A DNA stretch of 48,422 nucleotides, taken from assembly GCF_012910885.1 (NCBI RefSeq), contig NZ_WTVM01000010.1, forward strand, positions 1-48,422. The letters are read 5' to 3'. Positions 1-8,778 of this stretch are shown one piece after another. The notes beneath the pieces are model-generated. The model was not told the origin of the DNA. It saw nothing but the letters and a program-made list of their open reading frames with translations, and did no database searches. The DNA is from Azoarcus taiwanensis (lineage in GTDB: Bacteria > Pseudomonadota > Gammaproteobacteria > Burkholderiales > Rhodocyclaceae). The translations under genes were made by a program, and so were the position numbers. Position 1 is the first letter of the stretch; the number at the start of each line of letters is the position of its first letter.

Positions 1-1466
1 TCCTTGCGGCGATTGATCATCTCGCCCTCCCAGACCCTGCCCTGCAGCAACGCCTCCCAGAGAATGTCGTACTGGCTGGCCGCCGTCATGCCGGATCGCC
101 AGAATCCCGCCTTTCGCCCGACCGACTCGTCACGCTCGTAGCCGGTCACCTGAGTGAACTGGCGATTGACATACTCGACAATGCCTTCCCGGTCGGTCAC
201 GATCATCGCGCTGGCGCTACGCTCGATGAGGGCCATGAACTTGCGCAACTGGGTCGCGTCGCGTTCGCGCCGTTCGATATCCCCGAGCAAGGTCTTGCGC
301 ATATGCTCGAAGGCTCCTCCCAACCGTCCGAGTTCATCATCGCCCATTCGCGGCAGCGCTTGAGACAAGTCGCCATGCGAGATCGTCGCAGCAGCCTTCT
401 CCAAAGTCCGCAGCGGCCGCAGCACGCGGCGGCTCACACTGCGCACTGTGAACCAGAGCATCACCAGAAGCACGGCAAACGCAAGACTGAGCAGGATCAG
501 CGTCCGTTCAGCATGTTTGCGCAGTTGCATGATGTCCTGTGCAAACTGATTGCTGACAGCTAGGGACAGACCGAGCACCGAATCGATACCAACCGTCGCG
601 TCCTGATACCACTGCGCGGCATCCATTGGGTACGGCCGACCTGTATGGACACTTGCATACACACTGGCCCGCAAGTTCTCGTAGCCGGCAAGCAGATCTT
701 GTTCCAGCCGTTTATGCGCCTGTTCCAGCTCGGCACTGGCGGGCAAGTCCTGAATCATGGCCAGCGCGCGCTCGCGCGCCCGCAGCGCGACCACGCGGTA
801 GTCATGCAGTTGCGCCAGTTCGGCTTCACTCAGAGCCTGGTTGCGGGCGATTGCGACTCCAACCATCGCCCGTTCCCGCCCCAGGTATTCGCCCAGGGTG
901 AACAACACGTCCTTGATGATTGGCGCCGAAACCAGCGTGTAGACGTTGCCTCTCAGCGGCAGCATCGCGTGCGTCGCGACATCCTGCAGTTCATCGATGC
1001 GCCGATTCATCAGCGCAATCCATTGCTCCGCGTCGAGTCCGTTCCCGACTCCCAGCAACTGCTCATCTACGAGCGCCCGCAAACGCACCATTTCGGCCCG
1101 GCTTTGCTGGAGGTCACCCACGCGCTCGAAAAGCGGGTGGTCGATCGACCGATTCCCGAGCTCCCCCAGAAGCTCCCACATCTGCCTGTGGAGCTCGTCG
1201 ACCAACAGGCGGACCCCGTGCAGTTCGAAGAGCAGCTCAGGATCGGCCTCGGCAGGGTTGCCCAGGATTGCGGCAGTCACCCCGCGCTCGAGTGCCAGCC
1301 TCGCGCTGGCCCGCTGAGCGACATCGGTGAGTTGGTTCGCCAGTTGCGTCCACTCCACCGCGCGAAGCTTCGCACGGCTGTCGGCCAGCTGCCAAAAGCC
1401 GGCTCCCGCCGAGAGCAACGCAAATGCTCCGATCAGCGCCAACGCCAGACCACGTATGCTTTTCAT
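1..1466 (-). CDS. Membrane sensor with HAMP and PAS domains (partial, C-terminus outside window)
   Basis: The minus-strand frame stays open from an ATG at 1466 to the window edge (488 codons), so the output domain is missing. The N-terminus (MKSIRGLALALIGAFALL) is a membrane segment. It is followed by about 280 residues of helical, presumably periplasmic sequence containing GRERAMVGVAIARNQALSE, which recalls nitrate-sensing (NIT)-like helical sensors, though that is tentative. A second membrane segment near residues 315-335 (LILLSLAFAVLLVMLWF) leads into a HAMP domain (ISHGDLSQALPRMGDDELG), then a PAS fold (MIVTDREGIVEYVNRQF ... GEMINRRK) that ends at the edge. It could be a histidine kinase, a diguanylate cyclase or a chemoreceptor. 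No clear Shine-Dalgarno precedes the ATG, but no other usable start occurs after the upstream in-frame stop. It lies downstream of a chemoreceptor and is probably part of the same signalling island. Confidence 0.8.
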   Translation of the reverse strand, partial: MKSIRGLALALIGAFALLSAGAGFWQLADSRAKLRAVEWTQLANQLTDVAQRASARLALERGVTAAILGNPAEADPELLFELHGVRLLVDELHRQMWELLGELGNRSIDHPLFERVGDLQQSRAEMVRLRALVDEQLLGVGNGLDAEQWIALMNRRIDELQDVATHAMLPLRGNVYTLVSAPIIKDVLFTLGEYLGRERAMVGVAIARNQALSEAELAQLHDYRVVALRARERALAMIQDLPASAELEQAHKRLEQDLLAGYENLRASVYASVHTGRPYPMDAAQWYQDATVGIDSVLGLSLAVSNQFAQDIMQLRKHAERTLILLSLAFAVLLVMLWFTVRSVSRRVLRPLRTLEKAAATISHGDLSQALPRMGDDELGRLGGAFEHMRKTLLGDIERRERDATQLRKFMALIERSASAMIVTDREGIVEYVNRQFTQVTGYERDESVGRKAGFWRSGMTAASQYDILWEALLQGRVWEGEMINRRK

Positions 1467-1797
1467 GCCCGATTCAAACCCGTCAAAACCTACCTCGTTG
1501 GCGCCTCGAGCGATCTCCGCCAGGTCATTGCCGACCCGCCCAAGCGATACCGGACTGGATCGTCAAAGTACGAAACCATGACGAATGCTCTCGGAAACCA
1601 GAAGAGGGGGCAGGGATTAGGCCCCGTGAAACAACAGGTACTGATAAGTCCGCGGATCTTCGGCGGAGGCGTCGATCAGCACAGGATTATAACTTTGGCC
1701 ATAAGGCTGGCAGATTACACGACGACATTCAAGCGCTTTACAGTCCGGACCGTGACACCTGTTACGGCATACGCATACCAGCCCGCACGGTTGTCGA
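1467..1797. other. 331-base gap between chemoreceptor and PAS sensor
   Basis: No protein gene, RNA gene or strong terminator is visible here. The frame upstream of the sensor ATG is open for about 32 codons on the minus strand but has no ATG, GTG or TTG, so I do not extend the gene. The region presumably holds the promoter of the minus-strand PAS sensor. Confidence 0.5.
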
Positions 1798-3426
1798 TCA
1801 GATCCGAAAAACCCTGACCGCGCCAAGGGTGCTCGCCGCAAGTGCCTGCAACTGTAGCACCGTCGCATGCGCTTGAGCCGTCGCCGCGGAGTTTTCCTCC
1901 GACTTCCGGGCGATACTCTCGACGTTCGCAGCAATCTCGTCGCTCGCGGTACTCTGCTCCTTCAACGCATGCGAGATATCGACGACCGAAGCGACAGCAT
2001 GCTGAGTACCGTCGGTGATCTCCCGCATCGACCCCCCGGCCTCGCCCGCCAGCCTGACGCCGTGCTCGACCCGACTGACTGCCTGCTCCATGGTCTTCAC
2101 CGCGGTTTCCGCAGTTGATTGCATGCCGTGGATCATGGTGGCGATGTCGCTGGTCGCCTGCGCAGTGCGTTCAGCAAGCTTTCGCACCTCATCGGCTACG
2201 ACCGAGAAGCCCCGCCCCTGCTCGCCTGCACGCGCGGCCTCGATTGCGGCGTTCAAGGCCAGCAGGTTGGTCTGGTCGGCCACCTCCTTGATCACCTGCA
2301 CGACCATCGAGATCTTCCGCGAGTCGTCACCGACCGCCCGGATGGTTTGAGCCGCACTGGAGACCGCATCGGCGATGCCATGCATTTCGGCGACCGTGCG
2401 ATCGATGACCTCGCAGCCGGCTGCCGCCAGGTTGCCAGCGTCTCCAGTTATCTTCCGCGTCTCCGACGCGCCGTCGGCAACCTGGCTGATGCTCACGGTC
2501 ATCTGCTCGACCGCGCAGGCCATCTTCGAAGCAGAGTCGCTCTGGTGCGCGGAGCTGGTCGCGATCTGCTCCGACACGACAGCAAGTTGCTCGGCCGCGC
2601 TTGAGACGCTTGTTGCGTTCGACGTCAGCTCGCCGATCATCTGTCGAAGGTTCTGCCGCATCGCCTGCAGGGCGGCGAGCAGGCTCTCCGTGTCACCATT
2701 GCGGGTCGGAATTTCCCCGGCCAGATCGCCCTTCGCAATCCTTTCGACCGCTGCCCTGGCGTCGTCGGGTTCGCCTCCGAGCGGTCGCGTCACCGCTCGG
2801 ATGATCCAGATCGACAAGATCCCCGAGAGCAAGACTGCAAGTACAAGGAATGCAATCAGTTGATTACGGGCCGAGACATAGGCTGCACGCGACTCCTCGC
2901 CCGTCTGTTCGAGGATGCTGCCCTGCAATCGGATCAGCCGGTCGATCGTCCCCAGCAGCACGTCCAGCGCAGGAACCGTCTCGGTGGCAATCAGGCGCGA
3001 TGCCTCGTCACGACGGCCGGCTTCCATCAGCCTGGAAACGTTGGAAAACGAGTCGACGTATATCTTGCGCTTCTCCCTGATCTCCGCGAGCAAGGCCTTG
3101 CCCTCAGGAACGTAGACCAGCACGTCGAGCCGCTCGAGCAAACGGGTGATCGCCTGCACACGTTCGGTGATTCGGGTCCGGATTGCAGGATGGTCCTGGT
3201 CGGGCACATGGAAGAGCAGATACGTATCCCGTGTCTGCGCGTTCATCAGGTCGATGGTGTCGTTGGCCAGCACCGTCTTCTGCCACTCGAGCGCGATGAT
3301 CCGGTCGATCATCTTGTCGACCGTCGCCAACCGGCTCAGACCGAGTACCACAGCGACAACGAGCAGAACCAGCAGAATCCCGAAACCAAGCGCCAGCCGC
3401 TTGGCGATAGTCATTCTTGCGAGCAT
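1798..3426 (-). CDS. Methyl-accepting chemotaxis protein
   Basis: Transmembrane chemoreceptor of 542 residues that would pass ligand binding to CheW/CheA. Order: membrane segment at residues 12-35, periplasmic helical domain to about 190, second membrane segment about 192-212, HAMP ([10 protein letters not shown] ... AKGDLAGEI), then the cytoplasmic signalling coiled coil with the conserved hairpin tip ([20 protein letters not shown], then [18 protein letters not shown]). The C-terminus (LGAVRVFRI) lacks the pentapeptide that tethers CheR/CheB. The start at 3426 is chosen because GGAGG lies four bases upstream; the frame opens further up at 3489. The input module is closely similar to that of the kinase encoded upstream ([11 protein letters not shown] here, MTIARMLALGF there; IDLMNAQT in both). 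Confidence 0.93.
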   Translation of the reverse strand: MLARMTIAKRLALGFGILLVLLVVAVVLGLSRLATVDKMIDRIIALEWQKTVLANDTIDLMNAQTRDTYLLFHVPDQDHPAIRTRITERVQAITRLLERLDVLVYVPEGKALLAEIREKRKIYVDSFSNVSRLMEAGRRDEASRLIATETVPALDVLLGTIDRLIRLQGSILEQTGEESRAAYVSARNQLIAFLVLAVLLSGILSIWIIRAVTRPLGGEPDDARAAVERIAKGDLAGEIPTRNGDTESLLAALQAMRQNLRQMIGELTSNATSVSSAAEQLAVVSEQIATSSAHQSDSASKMACAVEQMTVSISQVADGASETRKITGDAGNLAAAGCEVIDRTVAEMHGIADAVSSAAQTIRAVGDDSRKISMVVQVIKEVADQTNLLALNAAIEAARAGEQGRGFSVVADEVRKLAERTAQATSDIATMIHGMQSTAETAVKTMEQAVSRVEHGVRLAGEAGGSMREITDGTQHAVASVVDISHALKEQSTASDEIAANVESIARKSEENSAATAQAHATVLQLQALAASTLGAVRVFRI

Positions 3427-3711
3427 GTCTCCTCCCTGCAGATACGCGCGACCGTTACCGGCGAAAGCCGGGATGGCGCGTCGATTCATACAAGGCGGGA
3501 ATTGGGCCTGCGGTGTCGATTAGCCGCGAAGCGGGCGGCAGAATTCGCTCAAGGCCGTGACGGGGATCTCGGTCTGGCCTTTGCAGATCTCGTGCAAGCA
3601 TTCATGAACAACGCTAAGACGATACTCTTGGAACGGCTTTGGAAACAATATCTTTAGCAGAATATCGTTCCTTTCGGACTCGTTCGGGTTGAACCTGTCC
3701 AGGGCAAAGAA
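3427..3711 (-). other. Leader region between kinase and chemoreceptor genes
   Basis: This 285-base gap holds several stem-loops when read on the minus strand: a 6-bp AAGGCC/GGCCTT stem with inner pairing (3551-3581), GCCGC/GCGGC, and CCGGC-TTTC-GCCGG (3458-3471), which also resembles REP-type GAAA hairpins of betaproteobacteria. The frame of the kinase continues open after its stop for 63 codons, to 3520. No convincing start codon with a ribosome-binding site was found, so no gene is called. Confidence 0.4.
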
Positions 3712-5547
3712 TCACCCGTTCTGAGGCGACACAACGACAGGCGGTTCGATGGTCATCACAACCTCCACCCCGGCATCCGATTCGCTGAAGCGAAGCGACA
3801 CACCCGGCACCGGAACCAGCGCCCTGACCAGACCCAAACCGGTACCGACGCCCTTGCCCGAATCGAAATCGAATTCCGGCGCCAGACGACCGGGGTTTCG
3901 AATGCGGATAGACCCTCGCGCCTGCTCACGTACAAACGTGACATGAATCTGCTCTTCGGGTGCACCCGAAGAGTGTTTCACCGCATTGGTCAGGAGCTCA
4001 TTCAGAATCAGCGCAACCGCAACGGTTTCGCTCTCGCGAACAAGCAGGCGGCGCTCACTTGCATCAAGGCCTTCCTGCACGATCGGCACGCCCGTGAGAT
4101 CGAATACGCTGCTGACGACCGCTGGCAGCAACTCGCACAACAGGATGCTGTGGCCCGAGACCCGTCCATAGAGGCCGTGCACCACGGCGACTGCCTGCAC
4201 CTGATTGATCGCACTCTCGATTGCCTCATGCGCCAGCGGCCGCCTCGCCGCCTCACGGCGCAGCAGACCGATCACGGTCTGAAGGTTGTTCTTGATGCGG
4301 TGATGCACCTCCCGGACAAGTGCTTCGCGCAACCGCCCAGCCTCTTCCAGCCGTTTCGCCTCGGCCTGTTTGCGATCGCTCACCTCTCTGTCCAGGCCGC
4401 GATATCCGGCAAAGCGGCCCTCTGCGTCGAAGTACGGCCTGCCGCTCGTCTCGAGCACCACGCGCTGGCCATTCTTGTGCAGGTTGACGTTCTCCAGCGC
4501 GACGATCGGATGCAAACCACCGCGATTCACATCCAGCATAGGCCTGAGCCGCTCGGCATCCTCGGGCGCCATGAGATCGAACGGCGTCCGTCCAAGCACT
4601 TCCTCGGGCTCGTAGCCGAGCAGATCCCTTACCTGCGGACTGACGAAGGTGTAACGCCAATCGGCATCCACCTCCCACATCCAGTCACGCAAGGTCTCGA
4701 CCAATTCGAACAGGCGCTGGCGGCTCTCGTGCATCGAGCGCTCCGCACGCATCCGGTCCGCAATCAGGCTGCGCAAATTGCTCTGCATATGGTTCATCGC
4801 GGCCAGCAAGCTCGTCTCATCACCATCCCGCAGCCGGATATCGCCTGCCAGGTCGCCGGCGGCTATGCGGTCTACGATTCGCTTGACCTCGGCGGGCTCG
4901 CCACCTAGCGGACGAACCACCGCTCGGGTGATCCAGCTCGAAAGCAACAGCGCCGCCAGGACGGCGATGACGAGAAAGCTCGTCAATAGCGCCCGCGCCT
5001 GTTTGAACGCCGCAAGCGAGTCCGATCCGGTCTCCGCCAGGATGCTCCCCTTCAACGCGATCAAGGCATCCATCGACTCGAGCACTGCGTTGAGCCGCGG
5101 AATGGTTTGCGTGACGATGAGACTTTCGGCGCTCTCGCGCTGACCGCCGTCGAGCAGCTCCGCGACCTGCAAGAACGAGGCCACATAGGCGCTTCGCTGC
5201 GAGATGATCTCCTTGAGCAGCGCGCGACTCTGCGGATCGCTCAATTCCGCGTCGAGCTGTTCGAGGATGTCCCGAATCGCAATGATCCGGGCCGAGATCG
5301 CCTGGCGAATCGGCCCCGGATCGCCCGGCAGGAAAAGCCGCAAGGTATCCTGCGTCTGCGCATTCATCAGATCAATCGCCCGGTTTGCCAATACCGTGCG
5401 CTCCCAGCTTTCAAGCACCACATTCTCGACCTGCGCATTCAGCACCGCAAGCCGGTTCAAACCAAGGGCGACCGCCAGGACGAGCAGAAAAACCATTACG
5501 GCAAAGCCGAGTGCAAGCATTCGAGCAATAGTCATTCTGGCTGCCAT
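3712..5547 (-). CDS. HisKA_2-family sensor histidine kinase with HAMP and PAS domains
   Basis: Membrane histidine kinase of 611 residues. Order: TM segment about 12-35, periplasmic helical domain, TM about 190-210, HAMP (RPLGGEPAEVK ... AAGDLAGDI), PAS about 280-395 (WEVDADWRYTFVSPQV; GYRGLDREVSDRK linker), then a HisKA_2 phospho-acceptor helix with REVHHRIKNNLQTVIGLLRR and a HATPase domain (LILNELLTNAVKHSS; GKGVGTGLGLV). HHRIKNNLQ is typical of the kinases that phosphorylate ANTAR regulators (PdtaS/EutW type). The next gene upstream on the same strand encodes an ANTAR regulator, so the two are very probably a cognate pair. The Shine-Dalgarno is weak, but the start is supported by alignment with the neighbouring chemoreceptor (MAARMTIAR against MLARMTIAK). 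Confidence 0.92.
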   Translation of the reverse strand: MAARMTIARMLALGFAVMVFLLVLAVALGLNRLAVLNAQVENVVLESWERTVLANRAIDLMNAQTQDTLRLFLPGDPGPIRQAISARIIAIRDILEQLDAELSDPQSRALLKEIISQRSAYVASFLQVAELLDGGQRESAESLIVTQTIPRLNAVLESMDALIALKGSILAETGSDSLAAFKQARALLTSFLVIAVLAALLLSSWITRAVVRPLGGEPAEVKRIVDRIAAGDLAGDIRLRDGDETSLLAAMNHMQSNLRSLIADRMRAERSMHESRQRLFELVETLRDWMWEVDADWRYTFVSPQVRDLLGYEPEEVLGRTPFDLMAPEDAERLRPMLDVNRGGLHPIVALENVNLHKNGQRVVLETSGRPYFDAEGRFAGYRGLDREVSDRKQAEAKRLEEAGRLREALVREVHHRIKNNLQTVIGLLRREAARRPLAHEAIESAINQVQAVAVVHGLYGRVSGHSILLCELLPAVVSSVFDLTGVPIVQEGLDASERRLLVRESETVAVALILNELLTNAVKHSSGAPEEQIHVTFVREQARGSIRIRNPGRLAPEFDFDSGKGVGTGLGLVRALVPVPGVSLRFSESDAGVEVVMTIEPPVVVSPQNG

Positions 5548-5610
5548 TCGCGTTATCCGTATCTCGACTCTGAATCGGTTTCTGATCTGGAAATACAGAA
5601 ATCGGTGGAA

Positions 5611-5688
5611 GGGTCGGCAGAAGCCGAACCCGCTTCAGGCTGACGCTTCGCAGAGTCTCGATGTCAGCCTGACGGGCACTCCGTCAGG
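5611..5688 (-). promoter_or_regulatory. Three stem-loops, two mutually exclusive, upstream of the kinase gene
   Basis: Read on the minus strand after the regulator stop: stem 1 (5668-5688) CCTGACGG, loop AGTGC, CCGTCAGG; stem 2 (5636-5671) CAGGCTGAC paired with GTCAGCCTG around an 18-base loop; stem 3 (5611-5631) GGGTTCGGC, loop TTCT, GCCGACCC. Stems 1 and 2 share four bases (5668-5671), so they compete. The layout resembles an attenuator. ANTAR proteins act on such leaders, but the loop of stem 1 has five bases rather than the usual six, so the role is inferred. Confidence 0.4.
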
Positions 5689-5699
5689 AGCGCGCTGCA

Positions 5700-6320
5700 T
5701 CAGTCGCGCAAAACCCGGTTGACGCCCTCGACAGCCGAGATCAGCTCCTCGGCCAGATCGCCGATCTTGCGCCGCTGAGCCCGTGCACGGGAACGAAGAA
5801 AATCGAACGCAGCCTGGCGGTCGAGCCCCTTCTTCACCATCAATATTCCAACCGCGGTGCGGGTCTTTTGCTCGACCGACAAGGCCTTTTCCAGATTCCC
5901 GGTGGTCGTCCGCAAGCCTTCCACCTCCTGGGCACGCACCATGGACGCTTCAATGAACGGCACGAGCTGCGGCACATCGACTGGCTTCACGAGGTACCCC
6001 ATCGCCCCCGTCTTCGCGGCTTCCTCGACGATCGCCCCGTCCCCGAACGCCGAAAGAAAGACGAAAGGTGGCCCTCCCGAAGAACGCAGCATGCGTGCGA
6101 GTTCGAGACCTGAAATATCGGGGATACGCATGTCGAGCACAGCCAGGTCGAACGTCTCGCGCGCCAGAGCCTCGAGTGCGTCCCTGCCGGATACGGCTGC
6201 CGACACCGCATAGCCAGAATCGCGCAAGCCTTCGGCAAGCAGGTTGAGAATGACTCTGTCGTCGTCGACGATCAGCACCCGTTTCATAGATTCGTTCTCG
6301 ACAGTTGAGCTGTTGTTCAT
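5700..6320 (-). CDS. Receiver-ANTAR response regulator (transcription antiterminator)
   Basis: Response regulator of 206 residues. The receiver domain carries the acidic pair in LIVDDDRVI, the phospho-acceptor Asp in DLAVLDMRIPDISGLEL, a Ser switch residue (FLSAFGD) and the conserved Lys (YLVKPVDVP). The last about 60 residues (KTRTAVGILMVKKGLDRQAA ... AEELISAV) form an ANTAR three-helix RNA-binding domain. Family members bind tandem stem-loops in nascent RNA when phosphorylated and prevent termination. The HisKA_2 kinase next door is the likely partner. Start: the ATG at 6320 is poorly supported (TGTCGGG just before it), and the ATG at 6287 (MKRVLIVDDD) matches the usual N-terminus, so the true protein may be 195 residues. 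Confidence 0.92.
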   Translation of the reverse strand: MNNSSTVENESMKRVLIVDDDRVILNLLAEGLRDSGYAVSAAVSGRDALEALARETFDLAVLDMRIPDISGLELARMLRSSGGPPFVFLSAFGDGAIVEEAAKTGAMGYLVKPVDVPQLVPFIEASMVRAQEVEGLRTTTGNLEKALSVEQKTRTAVGILMVKKGLDRQAAFDFLRSRARAQRRKIGDLAEELISAVEGVNRVLRD

Positions 6321-6561
6321 CCCGACAGCTTGTAAACATCACGTTTTTCCGCGATTGAGTCTCGGCGATTTCCATCCGGGATGCAAGGTATTCGTTCTCA
6401 CGGACCCGTCGCGACAGGCTCGCGCTTGACTGCACCACGCGGGCCATCGAAGATTCAACAGTGGATTACGCAATCCGCGGTCCGAGGCGTTCGGCCCTGC
6501 CGGTCCCACCCCCGGCTATTGCCAACGCGACCCGAGTGGCTCCGAGGACTCTTGCACAGAT

Positions 6562-8448
6562 ATGGCTGAAGACCAGTGGATGATTCTGGCCGTGCTCGCG
6601 GCAACGGTCGCCATGTTCCTGTGGGGTCGATGGCGTCACGACATGGTGGCCGCCGGGGCCTTGCTCGCCTGCGTCCTCGCAGGGCTGATCGCCCCTGCCG
6701 AGGCATTCGCCGGCTTCGGCCATCCAGCAGTAATCACCGTGGCCTGTGTGCTGGTACTCAGTCAAGGGCTGCAGAGTTCGGGCGCGGTCGATGCGCTGAC
6801 ACGCGTTGTGCTACCCGCCAATGCGGGCCGACTCGTCACCCTTGCCGCCCTGATGGGCCTGGGCGCTTTTCTGTCCGGGTTCATGAACAACGTCGGCGCA
6901 ATGGCGCTGCTGATGCCGGTGGCGATCCATGTCTCGCAGCGACTGGACCTGCCCCCCGGACAGGTGCTCATGCCGCTGGCCTTCGGCACCATTCTCGGCG
7001 GCATGACCACGCTGATCGGCACCCCGCCCAACCTCATCGTGTCCGGATTTCGCGCCGAAGCCGGCCTGGGCAGCTTCAGGATGTTCGACTTCACGCCTAT
7101 CGGGCTGGCGGTCGCCCTGGCCGGAGTCGTGTTCGTCGCGCTGGTCGGCTGGCGTCTGGTGCCGGCACGCAAGCAAGCAGGTGTCGAGGGCTTCGAGTCC
7201 GGTGCCTACATCACCGAAGTCAGAGTACTCGAGGGCAGCAAGGCCGAGAACATGAGCCTGCGCGAGATCGAAGTCGAGCTGGCTGACGTGGACGCGCAGA
7301 TCATCGGTATCGTGCAGAGAGAGGTACGGCTGATCGCGGCCAACCCGGGGCGTCGGGTGCACGCCGGCGACATCCTGATGATCGAGGCGGAAGCCGACGC
7401 GCTTACCGATGTGCTCTCCATCCTGGGGCTCAAGCTGGAGGAGTCGGTCAAACCGGATGAGTCGGCAGAGCCCGAGGCTGACGATGCGCCAGCAGGAAAA
7501 GATGGGCGCAAGGACAAGGCCGAAAAGCCGGCGAAGGATGAAGAAAACGCAGATCAGGACGAGTCCGATACCGACGCGCCGCCGAAGACCGGCGACGTAA
7601 TGCTAATGGAGCTTGCGGTCTTGCCCGGCTCGCCACTGTCCGGCCGCTCCGCGAGCGACATCCTCCTGCGAACGCGTTACGGGGTGAATCTGCTCGCACT
7701 TTCCCGGGAAGGCAGACGGTCGATGAAACGCCTGCGCTCTATTGCGCTCCAGTCCGGAGACCTGCTGCTGATGCAGGGGCCGCCGGAGTCGATCGCCGAG
7801 TTCGCGGCAGACAACGGCTGCGTACCGCTTGCCCAGCGTGACTTGCGCATCCCGAACAAGCGCAAGATATGGGAGGCGAGCCTGATCATGCTGTTTGCGA
7901 TTGGCGGCGCCGCGTTCGGCCTGCTGCCAGCAGCAGTGTCGTTCGCAATCGGCGTTCTCGCTTCGATGGCGCTGCGCACTGTGCCGCCGCGCAAGGTCTA
8001 TGAGGCAATCGACTGGCCTGTCATCGTGCTGCTCGGCGCGCTCATCCCGGTCGCCGGCGCAATGCAGACCACCGGCACCGCCGACCTCATCGCCCGCTTC
8101 CTGATCGAGAACGTTGCCCAGGGTCACGCCATCGTCGGGCTGGTGCTGATTCTCGTGGTCACGATGTTCCTGTCCGACCTGATGAACAACGCCGCCACGG
8201 CCGCGGTGATGTGCCCCATCGCGATTGGCACTGCCGCGGCACTGGGCGTAAGCCCCGATTCATTCCTGATGGCGGTGGCGATCGGCGCCTCGTGCGCCTT
8301 TCTGACACCAATCGGACATCAGAACAATACCCTGATCCTCGGCCCGGGCGGCTTCCGCTTTGGCGACTACTGGAAGCTTGGGTTACCGCTTGAGCTCATC
8401 GTGGTTGCGGTTTCAGTGCCGATGCTGCTGGTCATCTGGCCACTGTGA
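6562..8448 (+). CDS. SLC13/DASS-type permease with two RCK_C (TrkA-C) domains
   Basis: Multispanning inner-membrane transporter of 628 residues, of the anion/Na+ symporter type with soluble RCK_C insertions. Membrane helices occupy about residues 5-205 and 440-628, with the duplicated family signatures GFMNNVGAMALLMPVAI and SDLMNNAATAAVMCPIA. The central cytoplasmic part holds one RCK_C domain (about 215-290), a highly charged linker, and a second RCK_C domain (about 350-430). The substrate cannot be told from sequence; sulfate, dicarboxylates or other anions are possible. It starts 241 bases from the divergent ANTAR regulator. The Shine-Dalgarno is weak (GAGGA, 12 bases before ATG). Confidence 0.88.
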   Translation: MAEDQWMILAVLAATVAMFLWGRWRHDMVAAGALLACVLAGLIAPAEAFAGFGHPAVITVACVLVLSQGLQSSGAVDALTRVVLPANAGRLVTLAALMGLGAFLSGFMNNVGAMALLMPVAIHVSQRLDLPPGQVLMPLAFGTILGGMTTLIGTPPNLIVSGFRAEAGLGSFRMFDFTPIGLAVALAGVVFVALVGWRLVPARKQAGVEGFESGAYITEVRVLEGSKAENMSLREIEVELADVDAQIIGIVQREVRLIAANPGRRVHAGDILMIEAEADALTDVLSILGLKLEESVKPDESAEPEADDAPAGKDGRKDKAEKPAKDEENADQDESDTDAPPKTGDVMLMELAVLPGSPLSGRSASDILLRTRYGVNLLALSREGRRSMKRLRSIALQSGDLLLMQGPPESIAEFAADNGCVPLAQRDLRIPNKRKIWEASLIMLFAIGGAAFGLLPAAVSFAIGVLASMALRTVPPRKVYEAIDWPVIVLLGALIPVAGAMQTTGTADLIARFLIENVAQGHAIVGLVLILVVTMFLSDLMNNAATAAVMCPIAIGTAAALGVSPDSFLMAVAIGASCAFLTPIGHQNNTLILGPGGFRFGDYWKLGLPLELIVVAVSVPMLLVIWPL

Positions 8449-8541
8449 GCAACCCGCGCCCAGATCGCCAGCGCAGGCAAGCACCCGGCCAGGCAGGGGA
8501 TGCTGGTGTTTTGCAGCCGTGTTCAATCACAGGAGACGACC

Positions 8542-8778
8542 ATGGAAAAGCCCACCCACACAATGAAGGATCTTTTCGCTCAGCTCGGACTACCCAATGA
8601 AGACGGAGACATTGCCGCCTTCATCAAGGCGCATTCGCCCTTGCCCGACGCGGTCAGAATTGCCGATGCGCCGTGCTGGACGACTGCGCAGGCCACCTTT
8701 CTTCGCGAAGAACTGGCCGAGGACGCTGACTGGGCCGAACTTGTCGACCAGCTCAGCGCCGCACTTCGGGGCCGGTAG
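8542..8778 (+). CDS. DUF2789 family protein
   Basis: Small soluble protein of 78 residues. HTMKDLFAQLGLPNED, FIKAHSPLPDAV, AQATFLREELAEDADWAEL and VDQLSAALR match the DUF2789 pattern. Its function is unknown. The start at 8542 is decided by AGGAGA five bases upstream; the frame is open further upstream without a better start. It follows the SLC13 permease by 93 bases on the same strand and may be co-transcribed. Confidence 0.85.
   Translation: MEKPTHTMKDLFAQLGLPNEDGDIAAFIKAHSPLPDAVRIADAPCWTTAQATFLREELAEDADWAELVDQLSAALRGR

Noticed and set aside
645-1817. Long plus-strand open frame of about 390 codons
   Set aside because: It is antisense to the PAS sensor, which has clear domain motifs and host-like codon use. 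The plus-strand translation has no recognisable domain.
5668-5688. Canonical ANTAR dual-hexaloop motif
   Set aside because: The loop has five bases and the next stem has an 18-base loop, so only a looser attenuator reading is kept.
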